A stretch of 64,000 nt of DNA from Simiduia curdlanivorans (GTDB lineage Bacteria; Pseudomonadota; Gammaproteobacteria; Pseudomonadales; Cellvibrionaceae), in the NCBI RefSeq assembly GCF_030409605.1, contig NZ_JAUFQG010000004.1, positions 1,054,001 through 1,118,000 on the forward strand, given 5' to 3'. Below the pieces are notes generated by a model, which was not told the origin of the DNA, did not search any database, and saw nothing but the letters and a program-made list of their open reading frames with translations. The translations under genes were made by a program, and so were the position numbers. Shown here in pieces: positions 25,334 to 33,749 of the stretch (position 1 is the first letter of the stretch; each line of letters begins with the position of its first letter).

Positions 25334-27226
25334 CTATAAGTCGTCATCTTCCACCAGGCGCAGCGGCAGCAAATCGCTATTGGTGGTAATGATTAAGGAT
25401 TTATCAACCCTTACGCAGGCGCCGGCGTATTTTCCCGCCACGGAAAACGTGCACACTTGGGTTTTATAGCCATCTATTTCCGGTAGTTTATACAGCGCTT
25501 GGTAAATTTGATCTTGCGAGTCGAATTTGCCTTCCGTTTCTTTTAATACCTGCGCATTTTTATCGAATAAACTGATGTTATAACCGCAGCGCCCGGCGAT
25601 GGGTTTAGTCACATAGCCTTGGCTGGCGAGTTCATCGGTGAGGCTAAACTGTGAATTCAATAGGTAGGGGTGGTTGGGAAATATATGCCACAGAATCGGC
25701 AATATGGCTTTGTTGCTGGGAATTAACGTCCAAAAAGGTTCGTACACCATCACGTCTGGCCGCAGCAGTAAGTCGACTAAACGCGGTGCGAGATGTTCAT
25801 CATCGGCATGGCGCAGTTGTGGCTGTCGATCATCGGCTTCGCATTCGGCCCGTATTTGATCCAGCGCCGTTTCCCACGCCCAGGTTTTCCACACGCAGCG
25901 AATGGCTTCGCCGTCTGTGTCAATAATATCGCCGGTATCATTCCAGCGTAAATCCGTCATGCCTTTAACGACTTTGGTGCGAATGCCGGCGGCGGTTGCC
26001 GTGGCGCGAATAAACTGCGCGTGATAGGTCTCTTCTAAATCTGTGTCTTGCAGAATGTGCAGCCCAGAGTCGATGCCGCTGTTGGCCCAGGCCTGTTGCA
26101 GTTGCGCGGCGAGGTTTGCGCCTGGGTCTGTGCCTTCGGTCACGCCAAAGTGCGCCGCCCATTTACCTTGGATGCGCCCAGCTTCCGTGTGGCAAGAGGC
26201 CGAGTCGGCGTTGTATTCGTAAACCTTAATGCCTTTATCTGTCACGCAAAAATCAAACCGGCCGGTAATCATTTGGCCTTTGCGGTTATCCCAAGACTTG
26301 CGCAAGCGCGGCCATAAGCATTTAGGAATATTAAATTTTTCGAGCAGGGCATCGTCTTGCAGCACCGCTTGGGTGGCATGCATGAACATTAAATGCAGCT
26401 CGTTGGTGGCGCGGGTGAGTTCCTGCTCGGCCGTTTCAGACAGTCGAAAATACCGATACTGCTCCTGTTCAATGCCAGAGGAATTTAGCAGGTGCCCGTG
26501 CATGGCGCTGATATAAGCGGCCTCGGTTTTGTCTTGCGGATCGAGCCAGGGCTTGGTGTGTTGGCCAGCCATGGTTGCAAGGGTTGTGTTTAAGTTAAAT
26601 AGCAACGGCTGCCGAATTGTGCGGGGCGCAGCATGACGATCATCGCCGGTTTGAATAACCCAGCCGAGCACCTGGGTGTTTGCAAAGCTTGCTTCAATAT
26701 AAAAGCCGCCGTCCGCATTGCGCGATAGTTTCAGCTCCCGCGACCAATGTTGCTGCTCAGGTAATTTTAAGTGGCCGACATTTTGTTCGGCGAAGCGAAT
26801 GCAATCGTCGAATACATCGGTTACCACCGCAACGTGGCCAGTCACTTCAAACTCGCCACCCTCGCGCCAAATTAATAAGCAACCGGGCTCCGGTGGCCGC
26901 TGGCTGCCATTGGCAAACGAGTGTAGTGGTAATAGCTCGTTATCTGTCAGCCGGGTCACGTGGTGTAAATCGAAGATGTCATAGGCCATGGCAACGTCGT
27001 CAAACACATAGCCGTAATTAACATAGAGCCAGCGCCGGGCGAATTCCACGCACTGCCATTTGTAACCCATGTAAACGCCATCCAGTTCGCTGCGGTAGGC
27101 GGCGCGGCTTGGGTATTCGCGTTTATCGGCACTTGGGTAGTGGGAGGAATAGATAGCAACGTGGCCAGGCGAGTAGCCTAATAGCGTGCCAAATTTTTCC
27201 GGTACTAGCGGGGCTTGATCAGACAT
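25334..27226 (-). CDS. gss: Bifunctional glutathionylspermidine synthetase/amidase
   Basis: 630 residues; makes and hydrolyses the glutathione-spermidine conjugate. The N-terminal CHAP amidase domain has catalytic Cys59 in MGYKWQCVEFARRW and a His in EVTGHVAVV. The C-terminal ATP-grasp synthetase has GRFDFCVTDKGIKVYEYNAD, YEPFWTLIPSNKAILPI and KPIAGRCGYNI. Size and domain order match E. coli Gss (619). The 309 bp upstream hold a degenerate 18-bp tandem repeat. It converges on ppc across the repeat array. Confidence 0.96.
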   Translation of the reverse strand: MSDQAPLVPEKFGTLLGYSPGHVAIYSSHYPSADKREYPSRAAYRSELDGVYMGYKWQCVEFARRWLYVNYGYVFDDVAMAYDIFDLHHVTRLTDNELLPLHSFANGSQRPPEPGCLLIWREGGEFEVTGHVAVVTDVFDDCIRFAEQNVGHLKLPEQQHWSRELKLSRNADGGFYIEASFANTQVLGWVIQTGDDRHAAPRTIRQPLLFNLNTTLATMAGQHTKPWLDPQDKTEAAYISAMHGHLLNSSGIEQEQYRYFRLSETAEQELTRATNELHLMFMHATQAVLQDDALLEKFNIPKCLWPRLRKSWDNRKGQMITGRFDFCVTDKGIKVYEYNADSASCHTEAGRIQGKWAAHFGVTEGTDPGANLAAQLQQAWANSGIDSGLHILQDTDLEETYHAQFIRATATAAGIRTKVVKGMTDLRWNDTGDIIDTDGEAIRCVWKTWAWETALDQIRAECEADDRQPQLRHADDEHLAPRLVDLLLRPDVMVYEPFWTLIPSNKAILPILWHIFPNHPYLLNSQFSLTDELASQGYVTKPIAGRCGYNISLFDKNAQVLKETEGKFDSQDQIYQALYKLPEIDGYKTQVCTFSVAGKYAGACVRVDKSLIITTNSDLLPLRLVEDDDL

Positions 27227-27264
27227 AAATGCACCTCAATGGTGGCTCGCATCATCAGCAATTT

Positions 27265-27370
27265 GCCGAGACTCTTCAAGTAGCTGAGGCATTACATTTG
27301 GCTGAGGCTCTTTAGTAGGCTGAGGCTCTTTAGTAAGCTGACGTCCTTCAGTTGGCTGAGGGCAAAGTAG
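27265..27370. repeat. Degenerate 18-bp tandem repeat upstream of gss
   Basis: The 27227-27535 gap between divergent gss and the CDF gene has no gene. In it, about six 18-bp units starting GCTGAGG or similar follow one another; units at 27301 and 27319 are identical in 17 of 18 bases, while outer units have drifted. On the minus strand the units read in frame as a PQPTKE-like hexapeptide, but the frame is soon closed and has no supported start, so it is treated as non-coding. Confidence 0.7.
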
Positions 27371-27535
27371 CTGGGCTACAAATGGCCTAGAAATCTATGC
27401 GCAAATTGAAGGGGGGTGGTTGTCTAGTTCAGCCAAGCAAAAAGCGGTTTGTACCAGCCTCTACATTTGGGTTAGTTTAATCTGCCTAGGGGTGTTCTAC
27501 ACTGTCGCTATGCATAGCCCAAGGGGAGGGGTGTT

Positions 27536-28453
27536 GTGAAAGAAAAACGCATGAGAAAAGAACAGAAGGCGCTGCGCATATCTCTATTCGGCGTCGTCTT
27601 CTTTGTCGCCCTCGCCTTGGGCTTCGCCGTTTATACCGGCTCAGACGCCATCCTGTTTGACGGTATCTATTCGCTGGTGTCTTTCGCCACCGCGCTGTTA
27701 ACCATTAAAGTGGCGAAGCTGGCCGAGCGGCCAGACGACGACAACTTCCACTTTGGCTACACCACCCTCGAGCCAACGCTGAATTTATTCAAATCTTTAA
27801 TCACTATTGTGGTGTGTGTTTACGCAGCCGTGGAGGCTTTGCAACGGTTCTTAACCGGCGGCACCGAGGCCGAATACGGCTGGGCTGTGGTCTACGGTTT
27901 ACTGGCAACTTCAGGCTGTTTTATTGTTGCCATGCTGTTGCGCAAATACGGCCGCGATAGCCGTTCAGACTTAGTCAATGTGGAATCAAAGGCGTGGTTT
28001 GTGGATGCGCTGTTAAGCGCCTCTGTGTTGTTAGGCTTCATCTTTGCCTGGACAATTTCCAAATCCAGCTACGCCCATTACGCGCCCTATGTAGACCCAC
28101 TGTTGTTAATGATCATAGTGGCGCTGGCGCTGCCCATACCCGGCAAAATATTCCTCAACAGCCTGCGCGAAGTCATCGTCATGGCACCGCCACCAGATGT
28201 GGTTGATGAAATAGGCGAGCGCCTCATCCCAACCCTCGCCCACGTCCCACACGACCTGATCGAATACCGCGTCAACAAACGCGGCCGCAACACATATCTA
28301 TTGGTGCACGTATTGGTGTCTGATGAGTTTGAATTACACTCAATAGAAAAGCTCGATGACATCCGGCGCAAGAGCAGCGCGCAGATGAAGGAATGGAATC
28401 CAGAAATAGTCATGGATGTATTGTTTGTTAAGGATAAAACCCTCATTTATTAA
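27536..28453 (+). CDS. Cation diffusion facilitator (CDF) family efflux transporter
   Basis: 305 residues with six predicted membrane segments and a cytoplasmic C-terminal domain, the CDF layout. FDGIYSLVSFATALLTIKVA is the TM2 signature with a metal-site Asp, and DDNFHFGYTTLEP is the usual HFGY block. Exports divalent metals (Zn, Fe or Co; not distinguishable). A GTG start is chosen because AAGGGGAGG lies 6 bases before it. The last conserved gene before the AT-rich island. Confidence 0.9.
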   Translation: MKEKRMRKEQKALRISLFGVVFFVALALGFAVYTGSDAILFDGIYSLVSFATALLTIKVAKLAERPDDDNFHFGYTTLEPTLNLFKSLITIVVCVYAAVEALQRFLTGGTEAEYGWAVVYGLLATSGCFIVAMLLRKYGRDSRSDLVNVESKAWFVDALLSASVLLGFIFAWTISKSSYAHYAPYVDPLLLMIIVALALPIPGKIFLNSLREVIVMAPPPDVVDEIGERLIPTLAHVPHDLIEYRVNKRGRNTYLLVHVLVSDEFELHSIEKLDDIRRKSSAQMKEWNPEIVMDVLFVKDKTLIY

Positions 28454-28640
28454 TCGACAAACGCGCTCGGTATTGAATCGCTAGATATAAACGCTAGGAA
28501 GCGATTTTGGCACACCTATAACACGTTACATAAAAACATCTTATTGCATCTGTCTTATGCGATCATTCAACCATAGTGCCGGCTACCCAATACCTATGGA
28601 GCTAGCCACTGAGCGCCGGCATTTTCGCTAAAACCGAGGC
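28454..28640. other. Left edge of the accessory island, no gene
   Basis: Base composition turns AT-rich here. An AATCGCT/AGCGATT stem followed by TTT near 28475-28507 could end the CDF transcript. A TGCCGGC/GCCGGCA inverted repeat with a long loop lies near 28577-28625, just before the end of the minus-strand gene. No coding frame seen. Confidence 0.5.
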
Positions 28641-29177
28641 TCAGCCAAACTGCGCACCCCATACGTACACTGGCCTAGGAAGTCTTATTTTTTTATACCC
28701 CCAATCCAACATACTTTGTATCTCAGCAAAATCTGGATCATGAATTCGATTCCAACGCGTTAGGCCGGAATTTGGATCAAAAAGAACGGTTCCTTCATCG
28801 CTATGCCATAAAAGACAGGCATGATTTCCAAACCAAGAGAATACATTCACGTAACTAAGTATTGAGTACCGAGTGCAGTAGCCAGCATTTGCATTGATAT
28901 TACACATGACAATAATCGGACGACTGCTCTCCAGAGGTGGCTTGGTATTAGTGCGTCGATCCTGGTCTTCATGCTTTTGCTTAGAAATCCCTGAATTCAT
29001 TACTCTTGATATTTTGTTTCTAAGTTCGCTAGAGATGGTATTGTAGACAGTATCAATATCGCGTTTATGCCTAATGGTCTTCGCAAGGTATGCGCACATT
29101 CCATAGCAAATGCCTCCTCCAATTGTTACATTCTGTCTGCCCTGTTCAAACCTTAAGTACTCATCCGGCCTTATCAT
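28641..29177 (-). CDS. Papain-fold protein resembling YopT/AvrPphB (C58) cysteine peptidases
   Basis: 178 residues, very well supported start (AGGAGG five bases before ATG). A Cys-His-Asp triad can be placed in the C58 order: Cys24 in GGGICYGMCAYLAK, His119 in FGNHACLLWH and Asp134 in VLFDPNSG. In C58 proteins the same blocks (G-x-C, HA, DPN-G) form the active site. No signal peptide or membrane segment. It is the only gene in the island on the minus strand. C58 members are often effector or toxin domains; whether this one is active, secreted or a toxin is unknown. No immunity gene is recognised beside it. Confidence 0.6.
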   Translation of the reverse strand: MIRPDEYLRFEQGRQNVTIGGGICYGMCAYLAKTIRHKRDIDTVYNTISSELRNKISRVMNSGISKQKHEDQDRRTNTKPPLESSRPIIVMCNINANAGYCTRYSILSYVNVFSWFGNHACLLWHSDEGTVLFDPNSGLTRWNRIHDPDFAEIQSMLDWGYKKIRLPRPVYVWGAQFG

Positions 29178-29742
29178 AGAACCTCCTTTTTCAATGAAAA
29201 CATTATTGCTCTACGACAACATTGTGTAGGTGCCGCCTAAACTATAATCTAGCGTGCTGTACGCACCATTCACTCCTTTAGTAAGGTCAAAGGATTGGTT
29301 TGATCTTAAAATCCAAAATGCCGTGAGTATGGCGATGCGGCGTAGGCGTTATACGTTGAAGCGTTCCCGAAACGAAGTTTTTATTCACTACCCATAGTAG
29401 GCAGTAAATGCAGATTAGAACACGCTAACATTGTCTGCAATCCTAGGATTTAATAAACCAAACTTTATCATTATCGATAAACCGTGTTGCTCCTATAACC
29501 AAACACAATCATCGCACTTCTCGCTTCAATTATTCCAGAAGATAATTAAGGTACTTTGTGCTGATCTATTTAACGGAAATAACGAATTATCTGCTTAGGT
29601 CAGAAGGAAAGATCTGGCCAATTTCTCCTAATAAACGCTAGCGCTGGCGGGCTATAGGGCTGCCTGACCAAATGACCATACTAGCTCAAGGCCAGTGTGC
29701 TCATGGCGCCTAAAACCTCTTTTCTATAATCAGGTGTGTCGA

Positions 29743-29844
29743 ATGCCTCCGGATAAAGCTAAAAGCACGGCGCGTAAATTCAGAATCTACGAGCGCGACG
29801 ATGGTCTTTTTGAGACTTTTCTGGCGAATGAATGCTGGGCGTAA
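29743..29844 (+). CDS. Possible 33-residue ORF or gene fragment
   Basis: ATG-to-TAA frame encoding a charged peptide (MPPDKAKSTARKFRIYERDD, then a hydrophobic/aromatic end with ETFLANECWA). It is richer in GC than the bases around it, which suggests either a real small gene or a remnant. No good ribosome site and no recognised family. Confidence 0.2.
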   Translation: MPPDKAKSTARKFRIYERDDGLFETFLANECWA

Positions 29845-29941
29845 AAAACCGAGCTAGATTTCGGCTCATAAACACAATATATTCCTTTAAAAGACGGTAC
29901 TCAGGGAAGGTGATACCGGCATGTCTGCAACCACCTCCCTA

Positions 29942-30012
29942 GTTCAACAACTTAAGCCGGCCGGGCGTAGATGTCAGATTAAATTGAGAGGTCGGTTTGT
30001 TAAGCGTTAAAT
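29942..30012 (+). repeat. Imperfect 71-base inverted repeat, attC-like
   Basis: The left end GTTCAAC and right end GTTAAAT match the RYYYAAC...GTTRRRY pattern of integron attC ends. Inside, CTTAA pairs with TTAAG and CCGGCC with GGTCGG (one G-T). The downstream gene begins 16 bases after it, as in gene cassettes. Without an integrase or clear sister sites it may be only a hairpin. Confidence 0.3.
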
Positions 30013-30028
30013 TCTAAAGGAGTACTGA

Positions 30029-30961
30029 GTGCAATCTGTAAAATTCGCAAATATGCTAGCGGCAGCCTGGAGAACTGAATCTAGTAAATCCAACTTTTCC
30101 GAGGTTCAGCAGTTCAGAGCATTAATGAGAAGTTTTGCTACGTTACGTGGGCCATTCAAAATCGAAGAGTTTCACGGAATGAAACATCAAGTGGTTTTTA
30201 ATGGTACAGGTAGTTGGGGGCGTCCATCCGCAAGATGCGAAATTTCTGATTTGCTTATTGTATCGTATAAGAAGAACCCTGAATTTCAAGCCAGAGTCAC
30301 GTTATTGCAAGCAAAGAAATCAAACGAAAAGCACCAAAGTTTGTGTGGTGGCTTCGCTCAATCCATTCCTTATACAGACTTTAAAGCGAACCTAGAGCAG
30401 TGGGACTTATTATCTCGTCGGCCCAATGTGCTTCCATTCCCGCCTTTTGATTGCCATCCCGATATTCTAAGTGGGGCAATACTGCCATCAATTGGTTCTC
30501 TAGGCGTCTTTCACAGATACTCAGGTAAAAGCTATGGTTTCTTTTACATGTCTGCGGATTCGGCTGAGCCTTTAAGCTCTCCAAAGCGTAAACACGCAAA
30601 ATTGAAAACTAAGAAAACTACAAAATATAGAAGTTTACATGGATACGCCGAATGCACTTACGCGTGCTGTTTGCCTAAATTTGCAAGAGCGCTATATGAG
30701 ATGGAAATAGGTACTCCTATTGAGCCGCAGAATGTTACAAGCAAAAAGGATGAGAACTACAGAAGTATTTTTAGGGGTTGGTTACGCACGGTTTTATATA
30801 GTCACATAGAAATGACTGCTAATAACTCTGAATTGGCTAGAGACTTACTTAGTCAAATTGACTCAGAGTATGAAGGGGAGTTCATGAGAGAACCACCTTC
30901 GTTGTTGCTCCTCAACTGTGAGGACATCGAATTTAACAGGGAAAGGCAATCGGCCGCGTAA
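30029..30961 (+). CDS. Putative PD-(D/E)xK-like nuclease, first gene of a two-gene module
   Basis: 310 residues, not recognised as a named family. Residues 71-96 look like a PD-(D/E)xK core: CEISDLLIVSY gives Asp74 at the end of one strand, and VTLLQAKKS gives Gln94-x-Lys96 on the next, the QxK variant known from Mrr-like enzymes. The flanking sequence has a helical N-terminus and a basic stretch near residues 185-200 (KRKHAKLKTKKTTK) that could bind nucleic acid. The GTG start has AAAGGA seven bases upstream. A DUF262/HNH gene follows after 63 bp with its own ribosome site. Codon use is AT-rich like the island. Function inferred; likely defence. Confidence 0.6.
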   Translation: MQSVKFANMLAAAWRTESSKSNFSEVQQFRALMRSFATLRGPFKIEEFHGMKHQVVFNGTGSWGRPSARCEISDLLIVSYKKNPEFQARVTLLQAKKSNEKHQSLCGGFAQSIPYTDFKANLEQWDLLSRRPNVLPFPPFDCHPDILSGAILPSIGSLGVFHRYSGKSYGFFYMSADSAEPLSSPKRKHAKLKTKKTTKYRSLHGYAECTYACCLPKFARALYEMEIGTPIEPQNVTSKKDENYRSIFRGWLRTVLYSHIEMTANNSELARDLLSQIDSEYEGEFMREPPSLLLLNCEDIEFNRERQSAA

Positions 30962-31024
30962 ACGCGTCGCTGCTTTGAGCGTTCAACTCATAACGAAAAT
31001 AAGACTATACAAAGGATACTTTTA

Positions 31025-32596
31025 ATGGCAGCAACAACAAAGATAACGCCATCAAGCCCGCGTTTGGCATCTCTATTGTCTGATGTTGAAAGGGGAAATA
31101 TAAAGATTCCAGTTTTTCAGCGGCAGTATATTTGGAACGATGAGCAAATAATTAGTCTGCTGGATTCGATATATAGAGGGTTTCCTGTAGGTTCGCTATT
31201 GATGTGGTCAACCAAAGAAGAATTAAAGCACGAAAGGAACGTTGGCGGGTTCAAACTACCCTTAACACCAGAAGATTATCCAGTGAACTATATTCTTGAT
31301 GGGCAGCAAAGATTAACTACCTTGTATGGAGTATTTAATTCAGACCAGAATACATCTGATGTGGAGCTAGCAGAGAGATTCAATATTTGCTATTTACCAG
31401 ATGAGGATGTTTTTGCACACATCTCTGCAACTTCGAACAAAGATAGAATACAGCTTAACAAGATACTTGATACGACTAAACTTTTAGTCGAACTTCCTAA
31501 GTTTAATGATGAGCAGAAGGTAAAAATAGCTAGATTGACAGAGGCATTCAAAGATTACGAATTTCCAATTGTCACTATAAGGGAAAGAAGCAATAAAGAG
31601 GTGTGCAGTATCTTTCAAAGGATTAATTCCTCTGGTACGCCATTGAGCAGCATGGAATTGCTCACCGCTTGGACTTGGTCTGATAAGTTTGATCTAAGGC
31701 GCGAGATTGAGTCGCTTTTAGACCGGTTGGCTGACAAAGGTTATGAAAAAATTGACCAGCCGATACTCATGCGAATGCTCGCATCAATAACCATTGGATC
31801 AATTGATGAAAATGACTTGGTTGATGTTGATCCCGAAGTGCTAGTTGACGGAGTTAATGAGCTAAAACTAGCGATATTTTCCGCGGTTGATTTCCTTGAG
31901 GGACAATTAAAGATAAAGAATATCGTATTTGTTCCATTTCCAATAATGATTATCCCTATAGTGTATTTTTATGCGAAAATCAGGAAGCCAACTGCGAACC
32001 AATTTTCACAATTAAAAAAGTGGTTTTGGCAGTGTGCTCTAACACAAAGGTACAAAGCCGGTACCAATAGATTGGTTCTGGAAGATCTGTCCAAGATTGA
32101 GCGGGTATTTGAAGCAGAAAATCCGTTCAATGATTCAAAAATTGAGATTAAGGATGATGTTTTCAAAAGTTCTTGGCGAATTAATTCCACATCGGCAAAG
32201 GCAGCTCTATGCCTGATGGCCCAGTTAAGACCAAAGTCATTTTTAACCGGCTCAGAGGTTGATCTAGGTTCAGTTCTTTCAGCATACAATGCCCGACAGT
32301 TCCATCACATATACCCAAAAGCACACCTAAATAACCTAGGGGTTTCATTTCACGAGGCCAATGTAATCGCGAATATTTGCTTCTTGTCGGCGTCGGAGAA
32401 TAATGCAATCAGTGATGCAGCGCCAGAAAACTACTTTCAGAGGATACCTAGAGATCAAGCTGAGCCGATTTTTTCCGCGGCCTTAATACCTGAAGCTGCT
32501 CGCGATGGAAGGCTTTCATTCAAAGAGTTTATTGAGCTTCGCACAAAAGAATTGACAAGGGTTGCTCAGTTGCTAGTCGACCACGGATCTATTTAA
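31025..32596 (+). CDS. DUF262 protein with C-terminal HNH domain (GmrSD-like)
   Basis: 523 residues. The N-terminal DUF262 (ParB/Srx-like fold) has IPVFQRQYIWNDEQI around residues 28-42 and the nucleotide-handling motif DGQQRLTTL from Asp92. The C-terminus has HHIYPKAHL with His427-His428, followed by NICFLSASEN and a P-x-x-Y motif, the HNH layout of DUF1524/GmrSD_C. This architecture is typical of type IV restriction-like enzymes (GmrSD, BrxU, SspE), which cut modified phage DNA. AAAGGA precedes the ATG. It is paired with the PD-(D/E)xK-like gene upstream, so a two-component nuclease defence system is suggested. Confidence 0.85.
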   Translation: MAATTKITPSSPRLASLLSDVERGNIKIPVFQRQYIWNDEQIISLLDSIYRGFPVGSLLMWSTKEELKHERNVGGFKLPLTPEDYPVNYILDGQQRLTTLYGVFNSDQNTSDVELAERFNICYLPDEDVFAHISATSNKDRIQLNKILDTTKLLVELPKFNDEQKVKIARLTEAFKDYEFPIVTIRERSNKEVCSIFQRINSSGTPLSSMELLTAWTWSDKFDLRREIESLLDRLADKGYEKIDQPILMRMLASITIGSIDENDLVDVDPEVLVDGVNELKLAIFSAVDFLEGQLKIKNIVFVPFPIMIIPIVYFYAKIRKPTANQFSQLKKWFWQCALTQRYKAGTNRLVLEDLSKIERVFEAENPFNDSKIEIKDDVFKSSWRINSTSAKAALCLMAQLRPKSFLTGSEVDLGSVLSAYNARQFHHIYPKAHLNNLGVSFHEANVIANICFLSASENNAISDAAPENYFQRIPRDQAEPIFSAALIPEAARDGRLSFKEFIELRTKELTRVAQLLVDHGSI

Positions 32597-32897
32597 AAGC
32601 CGAACAAGGCATTGCGCTGAATAGGCCCAGTTTTAGGTCAGTGTATAATTTATTTGCAGTTGGTTAATTATAAGCGGCGTCAGATGAAAATTAAGGCGCA
32701 CCAATCAACCGATCGAAGTTAAAAATCAGAAAGAAATCTATTGGTGGTTAGCTATTTCATGAGGTAAATGAAACAAACTTCTTTAGTGGTAATAACGAAT
32801 TCTCTGATAGATTGCCGCAAGTCAATACGTCTCGTTTTTGGGTGGCCGCTAATGCCACAGCTAGTTAAAGAATACTAATCACAAGAAGGGAAATCCT
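32597..32897. other. 301-bp intergenic region, no gene
   Basis: AT-rich, with many stops in all frames. A GCCGAACAAGGC stretch directly follows the DUF262 stop codon, but no matching partner sequence was found. Nothing else recognised. Confidence 0.5.
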
Positions 32898-33374
32898 GTG
32901 CTTACTCATTTTAAGACATTAGATGATTTAAAAGAAATCATCTTGGAATACGAAAAAATTTTGCTGAGGCCAACACGTAATCTAAGCCATCCAAAACTCT
33001 ACCGGCGAAGGGATATTGGTAAAAGCGAAAGGATGATCAAAGGCATCCGAGTTAAGGATTGGTTCATGAGTGTGGATGAGAAATGGGTTATTCCTCATGA
33101 CCAAATGGGGCTTTCTTTTTCGTCTAATTATAAGAACCTAAAGAGTGTATATAAGCTAAAGCAACGGCACAATCCTAGTTCAAAAATTCATGTGTTCTGG
33201 GTTTTAGAAGAGGCGGATATTCCTGCTGGTTTGAAGTTCATGCCTGACAGAGAGAAGAAAGGCCATTATTTTCTAACGGTAACAGAACAGATGCTTCTTT
33301 CCGTATTGGTGTCAAAGCTTAAGTTGATAGCTCAACGAATGTCTATCATTCGTGATGGAGGAGAGATTATATGA
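32898..33374 (+). CDS. Toxin-like orphan (possible Tse2-type ADP-ribosyltransferase fold)
   Basis: 158 residues, basic N-terminus. The C-terminal third, WVLEEADIPAGLKFMPD then GHYFLTVTEQM and a helix, follows a spacing seen in Tse2-like toxins (IPxxL..., a HY dipeptide, then M and a final helix). That is a weak, memory-based likeness and no catalytic residue is proven. GTG start with AGAAGG eight bases upstream. It ends by overlapping the next gene by four bases (ATGA), the arrangement of a toxin-antitoxin or toxin-immunity pair. No signal peptide or delivery domain. Confidence 0.5.
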   Translation: MLTHFKTLDDLKEIILEYEKILLRPTRNLSHPKLYRRRDIGKSERMIKGIRVKDWFMSVDEKWVIPHDQMGLSFSSNYKNLKSVYKLKQRHNPSSKIHVFWVLEEADIPAGLKFMPDREKKGHYFLTVTEQMLLSVLVSKLKLIAQRMSIIRDGGEII

Positions 33375-33675
33375 TCAAATATCGGTTCGAAGAAGAATCA
33401 AAATATCTAGATTACCACCTAGAGAAGATGGGTGACGTTCGGGCCAAGGAAATAGTAGCCTCTGAAAACATCATTTCAGAAGAAGACGCCGAATACTTGG
33501 CTACCTTTTTTGGAAAATGGTTGATTTTTCAATCAAGGAAGAAAAATATAATGTGGATCTACCTTGGCCAGAAAGTCGAGAATTCTGGAATGAAAAGTTA
33601 ATGTATAGCATCTCAAGCTTTATTGAATCTCAAGGCTTCGATGAGGTGTGGGATAAGGTGGTAGATCAGCAGTAG
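33371..33675 (+). pseudogene. Frameshifted partner (immunity-like) gene
   Basis: The first frame (33371-33601) gives MIKYRFEEESKYLDYHLEKM and about 50 plausible residues, then seems to lose its frame. The next frame, from about 33520, continues as VDFSIKEEKYNVDLPWP, ending in SFIESQGFDEVWDKVVDQQ before a TAG at 33673. Together they make an acidic protein of about 100 residues, as expected of an immunity protein. A single base missing from the T6 or A4 run near 33506-33518 would explain it. Either the gene is broken or the sequence has a homopolymer error. Confidence 0.6.
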
Positions 33676-33749
33676 CGTAAGTGTTACCGAATTGGTACAT
33701 ATCATTCAACTGATTAACCCAACAATTAGCGATTACCCAGAGGCGCCGA

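Larger units (their letters stand above)
29178..30028. other. 851-bp AT-rich intergenic region
   Basis: No convincing gene apart from one tiny frame (29743-29844). It separates the divergent C58-like gene from the nuclease pair. The stretch GCGGCGTAGGCGTTATACG near 29335-29355 and an imperfect 71-base hairpin at 29942-30012 are the only structured parts noticed. It may hold decayed genes. Confidence 0.5.

Noticed and set aside
27265..27370. A repeat-containing protein gene on the minus strand upstream of gss
   Set aside because: The frame has a stop just upstream and ends before gss, with no start codon and ribosome site in front of the repeats.
33371..33675. Programmed -1 ribosomal frameshift in the partner gene
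   Set aside because: The T6 and A4 runs do not form a clean X-XXY-YYZ slippery site in frame and no clear stimulating hairpin follows, so mutation or sequence error is simpler.
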